Shown piece by piece: positions 22,375 to 32,904 of a DNA stretch of 64,000 nt; positions within the stretch are counted from its first letter, which is position 1, and each line of letters opens with the position of its first letter. Made by a program: the position numbers and the translations under genes. The stretch comes from Macrostomum hystrix (Eukaryota > Platyhelminthes > Macrostomidae), in NCBI GenBank assembly GCA_950097015.1, contig CATNEN010000038.1, positions 33,442,501 through 33,506,500 of the forward strand, in the 5' to 3' direction. Under the pieces are notes generated by a model. It made no database searches, was not told the DNA's origin, and saw only the letters and a list, made by a program, of their open reading frames with translations.

Positions 22375-23872
22375 TCAGGCGGCAGCGTCAAGTGGAATGC
22401 TGGCCTCGCCGCCGTTGCCACCTCCGGTGGAGAGGCGCCGCCATTCAACGGACGCTCCGCGACCGGCTGCAGCCTGGCGCCGACGATAAAAAATGAATAG
22501 AGACGCGGCGGCTGCGAGAGCTACCACAGACAGAAGGATGGCGGCAACAGCGGCGGCACCTTTTGACGCGTTGCCAGCCGTGTGGACAAGACCAGGCGCT
22601 GATGTTGGCGGCCTCCGTATTAGTAGGCAATTCTCTGCGCAGTGCGAGACAAACTAGTCTAGTAAACTCAAGATGGAGTCTTGTCATTAGGTCTCATTGA
22701 AACTAGACTGGAGTGATGAGATAGGATAGAGATAAGAAACAGGAGAGATGAGATATGATGAGACAGGGGAGAGATGAGACAGGGGAGATATGAGACAGGG
22801 GAGAGATAAGACAGGGGAGAGATGAGACAGGGGAGAGATGAGACAGGGGAGAGATAAAACACGGGAGAGATAAAACACGGGAGAGATGAGACAGGGGAGA
22901 GAAAAAACACGGGAGAGATAAAACATGGGAGAGATGAGACAGGGGAGAGATAAAACACGGGAGAGATAAAACACGGGAGAGATGAGACAGGGGAGAGATA
23001 AAACACGGGAGAGATAAGACAGGGGAGAGATGAGACAGGTGAGAGATGAGACAGGGGAGAGATAAAACACGGGAGAGATGAGACAGGGGAGAGATAAAAC
23101 ACGGGAGAGATAAAACACGGGAGAGATAAGACATGGGAGAGATGAGACACGGGAGAGATTAGACAGGGGAGAGATGAGACAGGGGAGAGATGAGACACGG
23201 CAGAGATTAGACAGGGGAGAGATGAGATATTTTTACAATGAAAATTAAATTTAAGCAAAGCTTAGCGCTGAGCTGGGGCAACTTAGTGAAGTTAAGAATT
23301 TCAGAAAACTTCAATTCTGCAAAGGGGTAAGGAAATGTTTCCAGGAAATTAAGCTCACCCGCCGATTCGTCGACCCCACCGTCGCACTGAGCCGCACCAT
23401 TGCACAGGTCGTAGCAACCAATCACTTTAGGATTCTGTCTATGTCCGCAGTGGCAGGCGCAGGCAACTCGGCAGTCAGCTCGGTCATTGGCGCAGCCCCG
23501 AAACTGGCAGGCCGGACAGTTCATGCAGTCTGTTCTCAATGTGTACACACTGACGGGTCTATTGTAGGAGCATGAGTACTGCTCATGAGTGGGATCAAAG
23601 CAGGTCAGAGACTCCACCGGACCAGAAGCAGATAGAAGCGAGTCATTGCCAGTGCGGCCTGTCAGAATCAGCCAGGCACAGTTAAATCGAATGCCTTCAG
23701 AGGCTGTTGATGAGGCGCGGTAGCACTGTTGAAGAGCACTCTGTACAGTCCTGTGCTCCAATTTCAAAGCTAACAGTGCGTCCAGTGCAGTTTGAGATAC
23801 ATAATTAGCAGCAGCCGCACAGCAGCAGGCTAGCCATGTGCCAGCAATGAGCAGGCAGATTGAGGCATGCAT
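22375..23872 (-). CDS. Secreted-type single-pass membrane protein with Cys-rich ectodomain and LDLa-like module
   Basis: There are two exons on the minus strand: 23872-23359 and 22634-22375, joined in phase 1 (GGCGG|GTGAGC .. GCGCAG|AGAATT), 257 residues. Exon 1 starts with a signal peptide (MHASICLLIAGTWLACCCAAAA). A Cys-rich ectodomain follows and ends in CYDLCNGAAQCDGGVDES, like the second half of an LDL-receptor class A module. The splice adds AENC, supplying the last cysteine that module expects, which supports the junction. Exon 2 then encodes a transmembrane helix (GAAAVAAILLSVVALAAAAS), a stop-transfer FYRRR and a 40-residue cytoplasmic tail. Ligand and role are unknown. The intron is nearly filled by a 16-bp minisatellite. 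Confidence 0.78.
22688..23226. repeat. 16-bp minisatellite inside the LDLa-gene intron
   Basis: There are about 33 units of GAGATGAGACAGGGGA alternating with GAGATAAAACACGGGA, often in 32- or 48-bp groups. On the gene's sense (minus) strand it is CT-rich (CCCCTGTCTCATCTCT). As 16 is not a multiple of 3, all three minus frames stay open with a serine/leucine-rich peptide; none is a gene. Confidence 0.95.
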
Positions 23873-25609
23873 TTCTAAATATAGACCAGTTGAATGACTG
23901 AAAATACAAATTAGTCATTTATGTCAGTATATGATTGTATTTTCTGCATTGTTATGTTTATTTACTTTTTTACATGTTACTTGCCTGATAGGGACAATCT
24001 TAGAAAAAAAATTACAAAATGGTCGGTAATTTAAGCTAAAAAATCTGTATTTTAATTATTCGGTGAAATAAAGAAATCCATTATCAATAATTAATCAATC
24101 ATTCAAGTAATTGGTTAAACAGCAAATAATATTAAATAAAAATATGTGCTCATTTTAGAACAGTTTTTACAAATACATTTTAATAACAGTATGCAGTAGA
24201 CATGTTTTTTATCAATAGTTTGTGATAGTCAAATTTGCACCTATGGATTGTTATTTAAAAGTGTTAAATAGAGTTTATATGTAAAATATTATAAATATTC
24301 TGTCGAATTCATTCACCTTAACAAACTTTTTTGTGTCTATAAACGATTGAAATTTCTATGAGACAAATCAACTTGCCAGTGCGGCATAAAAGCCTATAAT
24401 ACAGTTATACTGTTGTGCTGAAATAGTAAAGTGATCTTGGAAGAAGTGTTTCAACTTTCAATGTGTTAGTTCTTTACTCTGCTCGAGATTGAGGCTGTGA
24501 CCCTCCAGTCCAGGAGAGCCCTGAAGGAAACCGTTCGTGCTAAAAAGAGTCGCTACCATTAGAGTGTTAGACCCGCGGAAGATAAAAATCGCGGAGTATT
24601 AAGACTTAAAACGGCCCTTTTCAGGGCCACCAGCTTAAAGCATAGGGAAATACATGCAGAACTGAGAGAGGAAGAAATAATAAGATCGGCCTGATTGATA
24701 CGCTACCAAGAAAGAGAAAGATATAGTGTTAAGCCCTCTTACAATTATAATTGAAATTATATAAAAATATGACAATATTTTAATTTTCTCTAAAATACAT
24801 GAGAAAATGTATTAAATGTATTTCTTGCGAGATGGAGCAAGATTCAGAAGCTCTGCTAATTTATTTGAACCATGCAACCCAACATTTAATAACTGTAAAG
24901 CAAACTAAGGATTTTTATATTTTTAAAACTATTTTATGTAATTTTTATTTACCTGCTATACCTTTTGCAAAAACTTTACTACCTAATAATGACAACAAAA
25001 AAACAAAGAGAAATAGCTTCTTGTTTTGCTGTCATATTTGAGCTTTTCATTTGATAATAAACGTATAAAAATATTCAATACTATTATCTAATTTTGCGAA
25101 AATGTACAGTATGTACTGTGGCTTTAGCTTGCTTTATAAATTTGCTATTGTCTACTTCTTGATTAGCTTGCTAATTATTTAAGTAGGCCTATAGTATCAA
25201 TTTGTGTAATAGTAGTCTAGTATAGCTATAAAGTATGCTGCAGCAAAAGCAACGCAAAAAGAAACTCTATTTATCTGTGAATAGAGTCGCTCAGTGAACA
25301 GATATTGTAGTCCCCATCAATCAGTCACAAGTAAAAAAAGTGAGCAATGAGCTTTGTTTACGTGTACGACAAAAAGGAATGTCCAGACAGAAATTGCTTT
25401 ATTTAAACTTTGATGGATAACATTAATATTGGCTGCTAAATTTATTTGAATAATTTTTTAACTATGGGCGATGGACAGACAACAGACCGACAGTCATGGG
25501 CCGCGCAGCGTATTTCTTGTGAAACGAATAACTTAAAAACGGTGATTAAAAGTTTGTCGTTATTGACGCAAAATAGTGGATGTATACCTAAACGTTACAG
25601 TTTATCACA
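23873..25609. other. AT-rich intergenic DNA with one histone-type stem-loop
   Basis: Very AT-rich. The only notable signal is the stem-loop at 24613-24628, annotated separately. A frame at 24799-25041 has no recognisable motif. Confidence 0.5.
24613..24628 (+). promoter_or_regulatory. Histone mRNA-type 3' stem-loop
   Basis: GGCCCTTTTCAGGGCC followed by ACCA has a 6-bp stem and a 4-base TTTC loop. This matches the GGYYCTTTTCAGRRCC-ACCA element that ends replication-dependent histone mRNAs in animals. The upstream frame (ending ...RAKKSRYH at a TAG near 24560) is not a histone I recognise, so this may be a lone or decayed copy. Confidence 0.55.
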
Positions 25610-25622
25610 AAGGGTAAATCTA

Positions 25623-25926
25623 TGGGGGGTCGGTGGCAGAGTGGTTAACGCGTTTGCCTCTCGCACCACGGTCCTTAAGTTCGATTCCATGACGAGGTCA
25701 CATTTATTTGGGACGCAGCCGCGGAGAGAAGGCTTGGGGGCTTGTCGTGCAATTTACGCCCTTGAAGGCCAACCTCCAAGGCACAGTGAAGTGTACACTG
25801 CCTGATGATGAGAAAGTCAGGGCAGATGTACACACCTGTGTGAGCGTGTGCCTGTGTACGGTAGGGTCTAGTGTCACTAAATGATGTACCATTGCCCGCA
25901 GCCCTCCTGCAATTATTATTATTATT
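25623..25926 (+). mobile_element. SINE-1, best-preserved copy, with 13-bp target duplication
   Basis: AAGGGTAAATCTA at 25610-25622 is repeated at 25927-25939, directly after the (ATT)n tail. The head reads GGTCGGTGGCAGAGTGGTTAACGCG with a clear A-box (TGGCAGAGTGG), and AAGTTCGATTCC is the B-box. The body runs 200 bases to TTGCCCGCAGCCCTCCTGCA then ATTATTATTATT. The intact head, tail and long duplication make this the reference copy. Confidence 0.93.
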
Positions 25927-26251
25927 AAGGGTAAATCTAGTAAATAAATTTCGTGATATCCTAATAGGGTAAGTGAGGACAATATTTGATTTTAGTACGT
26001 TTATCATAAAAAGTATTTTGATACACAAGTAAAAGACACTACTCTTTAGTATAGTCCTGAAAAGGACTAAAGACAGTTATTAGTACTTAATTTAGAATAA
26101 ATAAAACATTTGTAAAGGGCCACTGTAAATTAAAAAATATATATTAATAATGGAAAACCCAGTAACTGTGTAATTCTTTGCTTGCTAAAACATATCCGTG
26201 CATATAGAATGCGTCTATAGATGTATTTACGTTCACTTATTTGCTTGCTTG

Positions 26252-26257
26252 TTTATT
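26252..26257 (-). promoter_or_regulatory. Candidate polyadenylation signal for the alpha-kinase gene
   Basis: TTTATT on + is AATAAA on the gene strand, about 90 bases after the stop at 26344. Confidence 0.4.
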
Positions 26258-26343
26258 TTCCGTACCATACACATGTTACTGCACTACGCGCTATTTTTTT
26301 CTATAAATCTGTGCTGAAGAGAATATGAGTTCCAAGAATCCTC

Positions 26344-29220
26344 TTAAGATTGCATTTGCTTAACCTTCTTCAAGCCAAGATGACGACAGAGCTGGCTGCA
26401 CATGTGACCATCAAAGAATGCCTGCATGCCCTGTCTGCCGAGGTTCAGCGGTGCGTAGCGGGTGACATCCAAACAGTGAATGGCCGGGTCGGTCATCAGC
26501 AGCTTCTTCTTTTGGCTGCTGGCTGCTGCACCACTTTCTTCGCGCTTCTTATTCGAACTGTCCTCACAGATGCAGCCCTGCATTGATTGAAAAGAAATAA
26601 AACCTTTCTTAATTCATTTGATTTGTCTCTTGAAATAAGCATCAATGCTTTCACCTGCAGGTCAACAATCATTAGGAAGCCGTCAGTGCGCTCAAAAGTC
26701 CAGTGGCTGAAAGCCATCACGGCGTCCAGTATGCCCGAGTCAATTCCGCTATTGCTGACCTCGTCAGCCGCGATCTGCATCGAATAGGCACAGTTGTTGG
26801 TAAACTTGACAAACTTGACGGCACCTTGAAACTTCCGCTCGCAGGACATTATGCGCAGGCCAGATGACGCAGCGTTTTAGTTTTCAGAAACTTAATCGGA
26901 GCAGCACCCTTTGGACTTGTGAGCGAGTTAAACTGATCAGCCAGATAGAAAGCAACAGTTTGCATTTCACAAGCGGTCTTGTACCGCTCAAGTGTGTTCT
27001 GCTTTTTGCCCAGATACTTTTACTCCTTCAGGACGATGTCAGTTGGTGTCGCTGACGGCGGGCTCTGTTGAACAATTGAGTGTCTTGGAGCGCTAAAGGT
27101 TCTGCCGCCTCGACGTGTTGTCGAACGAGCCCGGTGTGTTGCGCTATCATTACCGTATCCGACAAACAGATCCTGGCCATAGTAGGCTATCCTCTCTGAG
27201 CCTTCAGCGAATGGGTTCACGGCTAGCTTCACCCGAACACCGCTGATCTGCTTCTCTGTCAGAGGTTTGTCGTCAACGACGTCCTCAACGCTGCTGGGAA
27301 GCTCGTACAACAGGTAGGAGCCTTGCATGACTGGCAGCGAGTCCCAGTCCGGCGCACTTCCGTCAAGCCGGAACGATCTCATTTGGACTTCGCGAGAGTC
27401 AATAAGCTTCGACTTTTCGATGTTGTGCTCGACAGAAGCGCTGATTGATGAAATCACAGAACCAGCGATATTTGCGATCTCTTTGACACCGAGAGTCTTG
27501 ATGAAACGGCCATAGTCCTTGCAGAATTCATCGATCATTTGATCGGTGCGACCGCTTATCTTGCCAAAGTAGTAGTCGATGCCCAGCTCTCTGTGAAGGC
27601 CGAATTTGCATGTGGGTACACCATTTATTGTGATTATCCTCTAATATCCTCATACTGCATGCCTAACAGAAATGTATCCGGTGGGAAAGTCAACATGCAG
27701 TGACACAAAAAGTACAAATTTCTGGAAAGGTAATAGGCCAACTCACTTAAAACGCTTAAATAACTTGCGATGTTCGGCCCTTCGGGTCGCCTTTCGGGTA
27801 AGTGTCCCGTACAGTGCTAGCGTGATAGCGCTCTCCGTGGCACGGCTGGTCACACAGATGAAATACGATCCTGGTGCCAGCAGCCTCTGACCAGTCTAGC
27901 TGCGCCGCCTGTGAAAAGCATCATCAGTTTTGTGCTCCAATGAGTAGGAGTAGGAGTATAAGAAGGATGGGAAACTAGATTTCTTTCACAAATTTAAAGA
28001 GGCTGCTTTTCGCCGAAAAATACCAAACGATGATGGGCAATTGTCACATATATAGATGATCGTTTTTATTGGAAGCAGATGCAAACGTTTTTCTTGTGAT
28101 CTTTTGATGCAGCTTACTTAGTATGTTGCTTCTCGAATAAAAAAAATATTTATAGAAGTAGATTTTTACACTCTAATATTTTCTAGGCCCAAATTAATAA
28201 ACTTCATAATGCTTGATCACTGATCAGAGAATGGATAAAACTGACACTTGTTTCTGCAGGAGTTTTGTTGTTTCAGGAGCTAAACGAATTTTGGGCACTG
28301 TACTCGTAGGGGAGGGCATGTACAGAAAATAAATAATCACATGAAATCAATAAATTCACAAATCAAACATGACAGAAATCGATGAAGCTATAGATAAGGA
28401 AACAATTTTAAAAGACGAGCACACACTCGATCTGCCTCCAATCAAACACAAGAACTAAATGTTTGCAGAAAAAAAGTGAGCATTTCCCATCTCTCTAGTG
28501 TACTAGAATTTTAGGCGAAAACTGCAGCCTCGTAAACGTTTTCTAAGAAACTAAGTCTCCTGCCCTTCTCTCCTATAGTGGTCCTTGAGCGCTTCCTAGG
28601 ACATTGGAGACAGAGGGTACCAATATTCTGCAATGCTCAGCCATTTCTACTACAGTTTCAAGAGAGATTTCTGCCGTGAAAATATCTATCAAATGTTTCT
28701 AACCCGGAACACAGGCGCATACTGTCAAATTTCCGTTCAGGAAATCTCAGACTGGCCTGCGAAACGAAGCGCTCAGTTCGCCCGAAAATCCCCTATGAAA
28801 ACTGAGTTCGCCCGAAGTGCAAAGTCGGGGTCGAAAATGAAGTATATTTTCTTTTCCCAGAAGACAAAGCCTTTTAAATGGTGCAAGAAAGTACAGAGGT
28901 AACAGGAAAGCTAGCAAAGTGCATAGAAAACTTAACAGAGATTGCAAGACTGCAGCTGCCCTTGAAAGAGAAGAGAAACGTGTTTTTTTAATTTGCCTAA
29001 CAATATGTGCCAAAATGGGGCAAAAAATGCACACCAAGCTCGTTTTACGCATTTTTTTCCTACCGTTTATTTATTACTAATATGAGTCATTTCGATCCAC
29101 CTGATTTGGCGTACATTTTTAACCTTACTACTGTTACTATTGTTATATTCGCATATTACTTAAATTAATCGAATAATTATTAGCTAAACATCAGCATATT
29201 TTCAGAGTGCTCAAAAATAA

Positions 29221-29258
<38 letters not shown>

Positions 29259-29884
29259 GTAGTTTTACGATTCAGTATTGAAGCTCTGACTGTGGAATCT
29301 GGAGACAAATCCTTTACAAGATATTTGATATATCATTCATTTACTGATTTTTCCGGACAAAAGACTCCAAGTGCTTTCACCTGCTCAAGTCCACCGAATA
29401 CGTCCTCCGGTGGGTCGTGCTTGGCTCCGCTGATGGCTCGAACACTGCGGCAGAATTGGATGCACTCGTCTGGATTTCGCGTGAACTTGCACACCTCCAT
29501 TGGCGTCGGATTGTCGAAGTCTCTATAAACAACTACAGCGAAGCGCAACTGCTCGATGCCAGCTGGTGACTCCTGGCTTCGCACCATTGTGCTGACTATT
29601 TTAGAAATGCTGTCTCGCACGCCTTCAATGTGCGCGCGCATGCTAGAGGTTCCGTCAATAAGAAAGCTAAGGTCGACTGTCTTAGACTTTTTAATTTCCG
29701 ACATGATTCCGCGAATGCTCTTGGCAGTTAGTTGGGTTGCTATGCGAAAGCGCCTGACGATTTCATCTTCGTCCATTGTGTCTTCACCATAATCCATGCC
29801 TCCTCGCTCGCAGATGTTCCGCAGACGCCTGTTGAGACCGCTCATTGAAGCCGCAGCAGTGCCACTCGCACTAGCCGATGCCAT
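26344..29884 (-). CDS. vWA-domain alpha-kinase (VWKA-like), kinase part apparently broken
   Basis: Minus-strand exons are 29884-29381 (phase 0), 27899-27765, 27640 to about 26850, 26849-26655 and 26577-26344. The first exon carries a von Willebrand A domain (KTVDLSFLIDGTSSM, then FAVVVYRDFDN); exon 2 completes it (DWSEAAGTRIVFHLCDQPCHG). Exon 3 gives GIDYYFGKI, the kinase N-lobe (VNPFAEGSERIAYYG) and IVLKE. The last exons carry the alpha-kinase core (MAFSHWTFERTDGFLMIVDLQ, LMTDPAIHC, NLGRQGMQAFFDGHMC). Alpha-kinases are atypical Ser/Thr kinases; vWA-fused forms occur in many eukaryotes. Oddities: an in-frame TAA (27020-27022) directly after VLKE, although the same frame continues in-family (ERYKTACEMQTVAFYLADQF), and a one-base frame change near 26850-26870. 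No intron explains either, so this is a pseudogene, a recoded gene or a sequence error. Confidence 0.82.
28905..29235 (+). repeat. Dispersed repeat, copy 1
   Basis: GAAAGCTAGCAAAGTGCATAGAAAAC, ATTGCAAGACTGCAGCTGCCCT and CCTAACAATAT match copy 2 (30428-30745) in the same order and orientation, with many substitutions. It ends at an AAT microsatellite and lies in the first vWA/alpha-kinase intron. No coding capacity is seen; it is an uncharacterised transposon remnant. Confidence 0.7.
29217..29260. repeat. (AAT)n microsatellite
   Basis: About 13 AAT units follow AAAATAAA, at the end of dispersed repeat copy 1. Confidence 0.95.
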
Positions 29885-31128
29885 GTCTGCTTAAACAACT
29901 GCTGAACTGGATTCTGAATTCTATTCCATTCTAGAGTTCTAAGTACGCTTTAGTCTGTTATATAGTTAAGTTGTTGCCGCTTTCTCAAGTACACCGCGGA
30001 AATTTCCAAGAAATTGTGCACCGAAAAATAGTCCACTTCAACTGTACAGCAAGCTACACACGAGCCTACGCGAGAGACTAGGAGATTGTACGTGTTTCTA
30101 ATTATAGCACATCGGCGCACATGGGAGACTAAAAATATATTTGTCTCAAGACGTAACCAACAGAAAACTTTATTTTTTAGATTTCTGCAAAGCTAAATGT
30201 TACTCTACTCAAATCCTGGAAATGATTCGTATATTTTAGCGTCTGGCATTGACAATAAATATCAAAAGTTGCTGAAAAATCTTCATCATTTTCCAGCATT
30301 CGCGTCTATAACTATCTAAGTCTGCCTGATTGGGCAAGGAAGCCCAGTTCTGAATACTTCACTTTTTATAATATTTCCCCTTTGCCTTTCCAGGATCAGA
30401 GAATATTCGTTCTACCTGTCACTCGAAAGCTAGCAAAGTACATAGAAAACCTATCAAAGATTGCGAGACTGCAGCTGCCCTAGAAAGAGTACAGAAATGT
30501 TTTCTTTAAAATGCCAAACAATATCAAAATATGGTAATAATGTGCGCCTAGCTCATTATTGCCATTGCTTTTTCTTCCATTTTTGTACTATTGATATGAT
30601 TCATTTCCACTAACTCGATCCGTCCGATTGAAGCTTTTTTACAATCTCACTTTTTTATATTCGTCTAATATTTAACTTTATCGCATAAGTAGCCATCATG
30701 TTTTAATATACGCCAAGTATAGAAATCAGCACTTTTTAAGTGTGCGCAAATTAATAATAGTAATGCTAGCCGTAAATGCATTAACGAATTTTCCAAAAAA
30801 ACTTCCATCGGCACATAGCATCAACTCATATAGTCTAAAATCAATGTGCATCTTAGCAAGAAAATATGCTCATATTATAGTTCGGCTGCTTAAAATGAAC
30901 GTCAACTCGCACCGAGACTACAGCAACTTTTCAATACTTTTTGTATTGGCGTATTAACTGTTATTTAGCCCGTACAAAAAATAACTGACAGAAACGAAAG
31001 ACAAACAGTTTGATAATCTGAAAACAAAAATAGTCTGTTTGTAGCTAAAATTATTAGGTAAATCAATACTGCACAATTGCGTTAGTCAGGAAAAATGTTA
31101 AACAAAAAGAAAGAGTCACAGAACACAC
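29885..31128. other. AT-rich upstream region of the vWA/alpha-kinase gene, holding dispersed repeat copy 2
   Basis: Apart from the repeat at 30428-30745 nothing is recognised. The promoter of the minus-strand gene should begin just above 29884. Confidence 0.45.
30428..30745 (+). repeat. Dispersed repeat, copy 2
   Basis: GAAAGCTAGCAAAGTACATAGAAAAC, ATTGCGAGACTGCAGCTGCCCT and GCCAAACAATAT align with 28905-29235. The two copies bracket the first vWA exon, about 1.5 kb apart in direct orientation. Confidence 0.7.
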
Positions 31129-31507
31129 TACAATTATGTGGCAAGATGACGCCAGTCCTGTTGAATCGTGAGCTCGCCATTGTGAAGTCTCATTCTGAGC
31201 AACAGGTCACTCAAACAACTGACCTCGCCACCTGCCTGCTCGCAGCTGCGATTCTGGGAGCTGACGCCTCCGAGATCGTGGAACTGAGCGAGAGCTCCGG
31301 CAGCTGCAGGCGACTCGGCCAGCCGATGTTCGCCAACCATTCGCCAGCCGTGCAGCAGCCTGCTGTGAAGCTGTACGCGAGAGGTCACGCATCGGAGAGC
31401 CCAGACTCGCTCTGTTCTCCATCAAGGCCGGATCGGTAGTCTCTGCGAGGTCGCTCTACTCGACTCCCGTCGCCGACTGCGGCGCTGGAGGCTTCCGCAT
31501 GCTGTGG
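31129..31507 (+). pseudogene. Secreted-family copy A, truncated at both ends
   Basis: From TGTGGCAAGATGACGCC it matches copy D (41.1-41.7 kb) through LLNRELAIVKSHSEQQVTQT and then the family core (ESSGSCRRLGQPMFANHS). After KLYA a two-base insertion (GCGAGAGGTCACGC against GCGAGCTCACGC in whole copies) shifts the frame to a stop at 31439. DNA similarity nevertheless continues to CTGTGGCC near 31507, then ends abruptly. The signal peptide of copy D is absent. This is a fragment, not a working gene. Confidence 0.88.
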
Positions 31508-32027
31508 CCAACATTTTTAGCTTATCTGGTTTTACCTGAAGTAATTTTCAAAGCCGTCCGACATAGCATCGTCGAGATATATATTCACCGATTCTTGTCC
31601 GAGTCTCCGGTAATATGAAAAACTAAAATTTCTCTGTATAAACCTCTTTGGCGAATCCCTTTTGGTTAAAAAAATGAACAACTTAATTAATTCAACATGG
31701 TAAAAATGCTAGCCTACATGATTACATGATGAAATTTTGTGAGCAGAAACTTTTCACCGAAAATTTTGGCCAGCCGTGTTCTGGATTTTCATGGTGATTG
31801 CTTGAATTTTTTTTTAGATTATTTGAAATACCCCCGTGACACAAAGCAAACTTTGAGCCAGAATATGAGACAGTGGAGACAAGAGTTAAAAACTCTAAGA
31901 TTTCAATCGTTTCTACTATATTTACTTATTTTTGTTTTTAAAAAAGCAGCACCCTTTTGGCATGCACAGTAAAATATTTCTACTTTTCTAATCTCTTACG
32001 AATTGCAAGCGGAACTTTCTTCTATAC
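31508..32027. other. AT-rich spacer, nothing recognised
   Basis: A 77-codon frame at 31739-31972 has no recognisable motif. No repeat is seen before the hairpin at 32028. Confidence 0.45.
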
Positions 32028-32056
32028 CCGGGAACCGGGTATCACCCGGTTCCCGG
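32028..32056. repeat. Perfect 13-bp inverted repeat (hairpin) beside a pentamer array
   Basis: CCGGGAACCGGGT, a 3-base ATC loop, then ACCCGGTTCCCGG: every base pairs. A further TTACCCGGT follows. It lies 30 bases before the TAGAG array. Confidence 0.9.
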
Positions 32057-32085
32057 ATTACCCGGTCACGCATAGGATTAGAGTA

Positions 32086-32425
32086 GGCGAGTAGAGTAGA
32101 GTAGAGTAGAGTAGAGTAGAGCAGAGTTGTTAAGTAGAGTAGAGTAGAGTAGAGTAGAGTAGAGTAGAGTAGACTAGAGTAGAGCAGAGCAGAGTTGAGT
32201 AGAGTAGAGTAGAGTTAAGTAGAGTAGAGTAGAGTAGAGTAGAGTTAAGTAGAGTAGAGTAGAGTAGAGTAGAGTAGTGTAGAGTAGAGTAGAGTAGAGT
32301 AGAGCAGAGTTGAGTAGAGTAGAGTAGAGTTAAGTAGAGTAGAGTAGAGTAGAGTAGAGTAGAGTAGAGTAGAGTAGAGTAGAGTAGAGTAGAGTAGAGC
32401 AGAGTTGAGTTGAGGTAAGGAGAGT
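32086..32425. repeat. Pentanucleotide (TAGAG)n array with longer-period structure
   Basis: There are about 68 units of AGTAG/GAGTA type. Variants (AGCAG, AGTTGAG, AGTTAAG) recur in blocks, for example AGAGCAGAGTTGAGTAGAG at about 32183 and 32302, showing duplication of multi-unit blocks. Confidence 0.95.
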
Positions 32426-32637
32426 AGAGTTAAGAGGCGAGGCAATACATAGAATTTTAGTGCAACATATTCATACAATGGAAAATATATCTAGCTCCTT
32501 TTGTGAATTTGCTACCCGCGCGGCCCTGATGTGGTTCTGTGAGCAGCTACATTGGACAAAATCAAGGATGAACGAATTTTTATAAGGAAAAAGCTCAAAG
32601 AGTTCTTATAAATTAAGGCTTTCATTAAGCTGGAAAG

Positions 32638-32880
32638 CCAGTGGCGTGTAAAGGCTGTGTACAGCTGCTCAGTCTGTGGACCTTGGGGAGGCCGCCACAC
32701 CATCTAAGATTCCAACCTAGCCGATGCCAGCACTAATTATACATTTGGGAAAATTAGCTGAAGTTTGTAACTAACTGTCTCGTCTAAACCCAAAAACTGC
32801 ATCTCGAGGGCGAAGATTCGAACTCCAGACATGCATCTTAGGTCAGAAGCTCAAAGCTCAAAACACAGGTAACGAGCTCC
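32638..32880 (-). mobile_element. Diverged SINE-2 copy
   Basis: GCTGTGTACAGCTGCTCAGTCTGTGGAC..GGGGAGGCCGCCACACC matches the 3' part of SINE-2 seen at 21.72-21.80 kb. An inverted B-box-like GATTCGAACTCCAG at about 32816-32830 marks the head. The middle is only loosely alignable. Confidence 0.55.
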
Positions 32881-32904
32881 TTAATTCTACCCGTCTAAAA
32901 GTCA

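Noticed and set aside
22687-23258. Three overlapping minus frames of Ser/Leu-rich peptide
   Set aside because: A 16-bp minisatellite keeps all three frames open, and it lies inside an intron of the LDLa-type gene.
32086-32425. Telomere-like repeat
   Set aside because: The unit TAGAG is not a known telomeric repeat and the array is interstitial and irregular.
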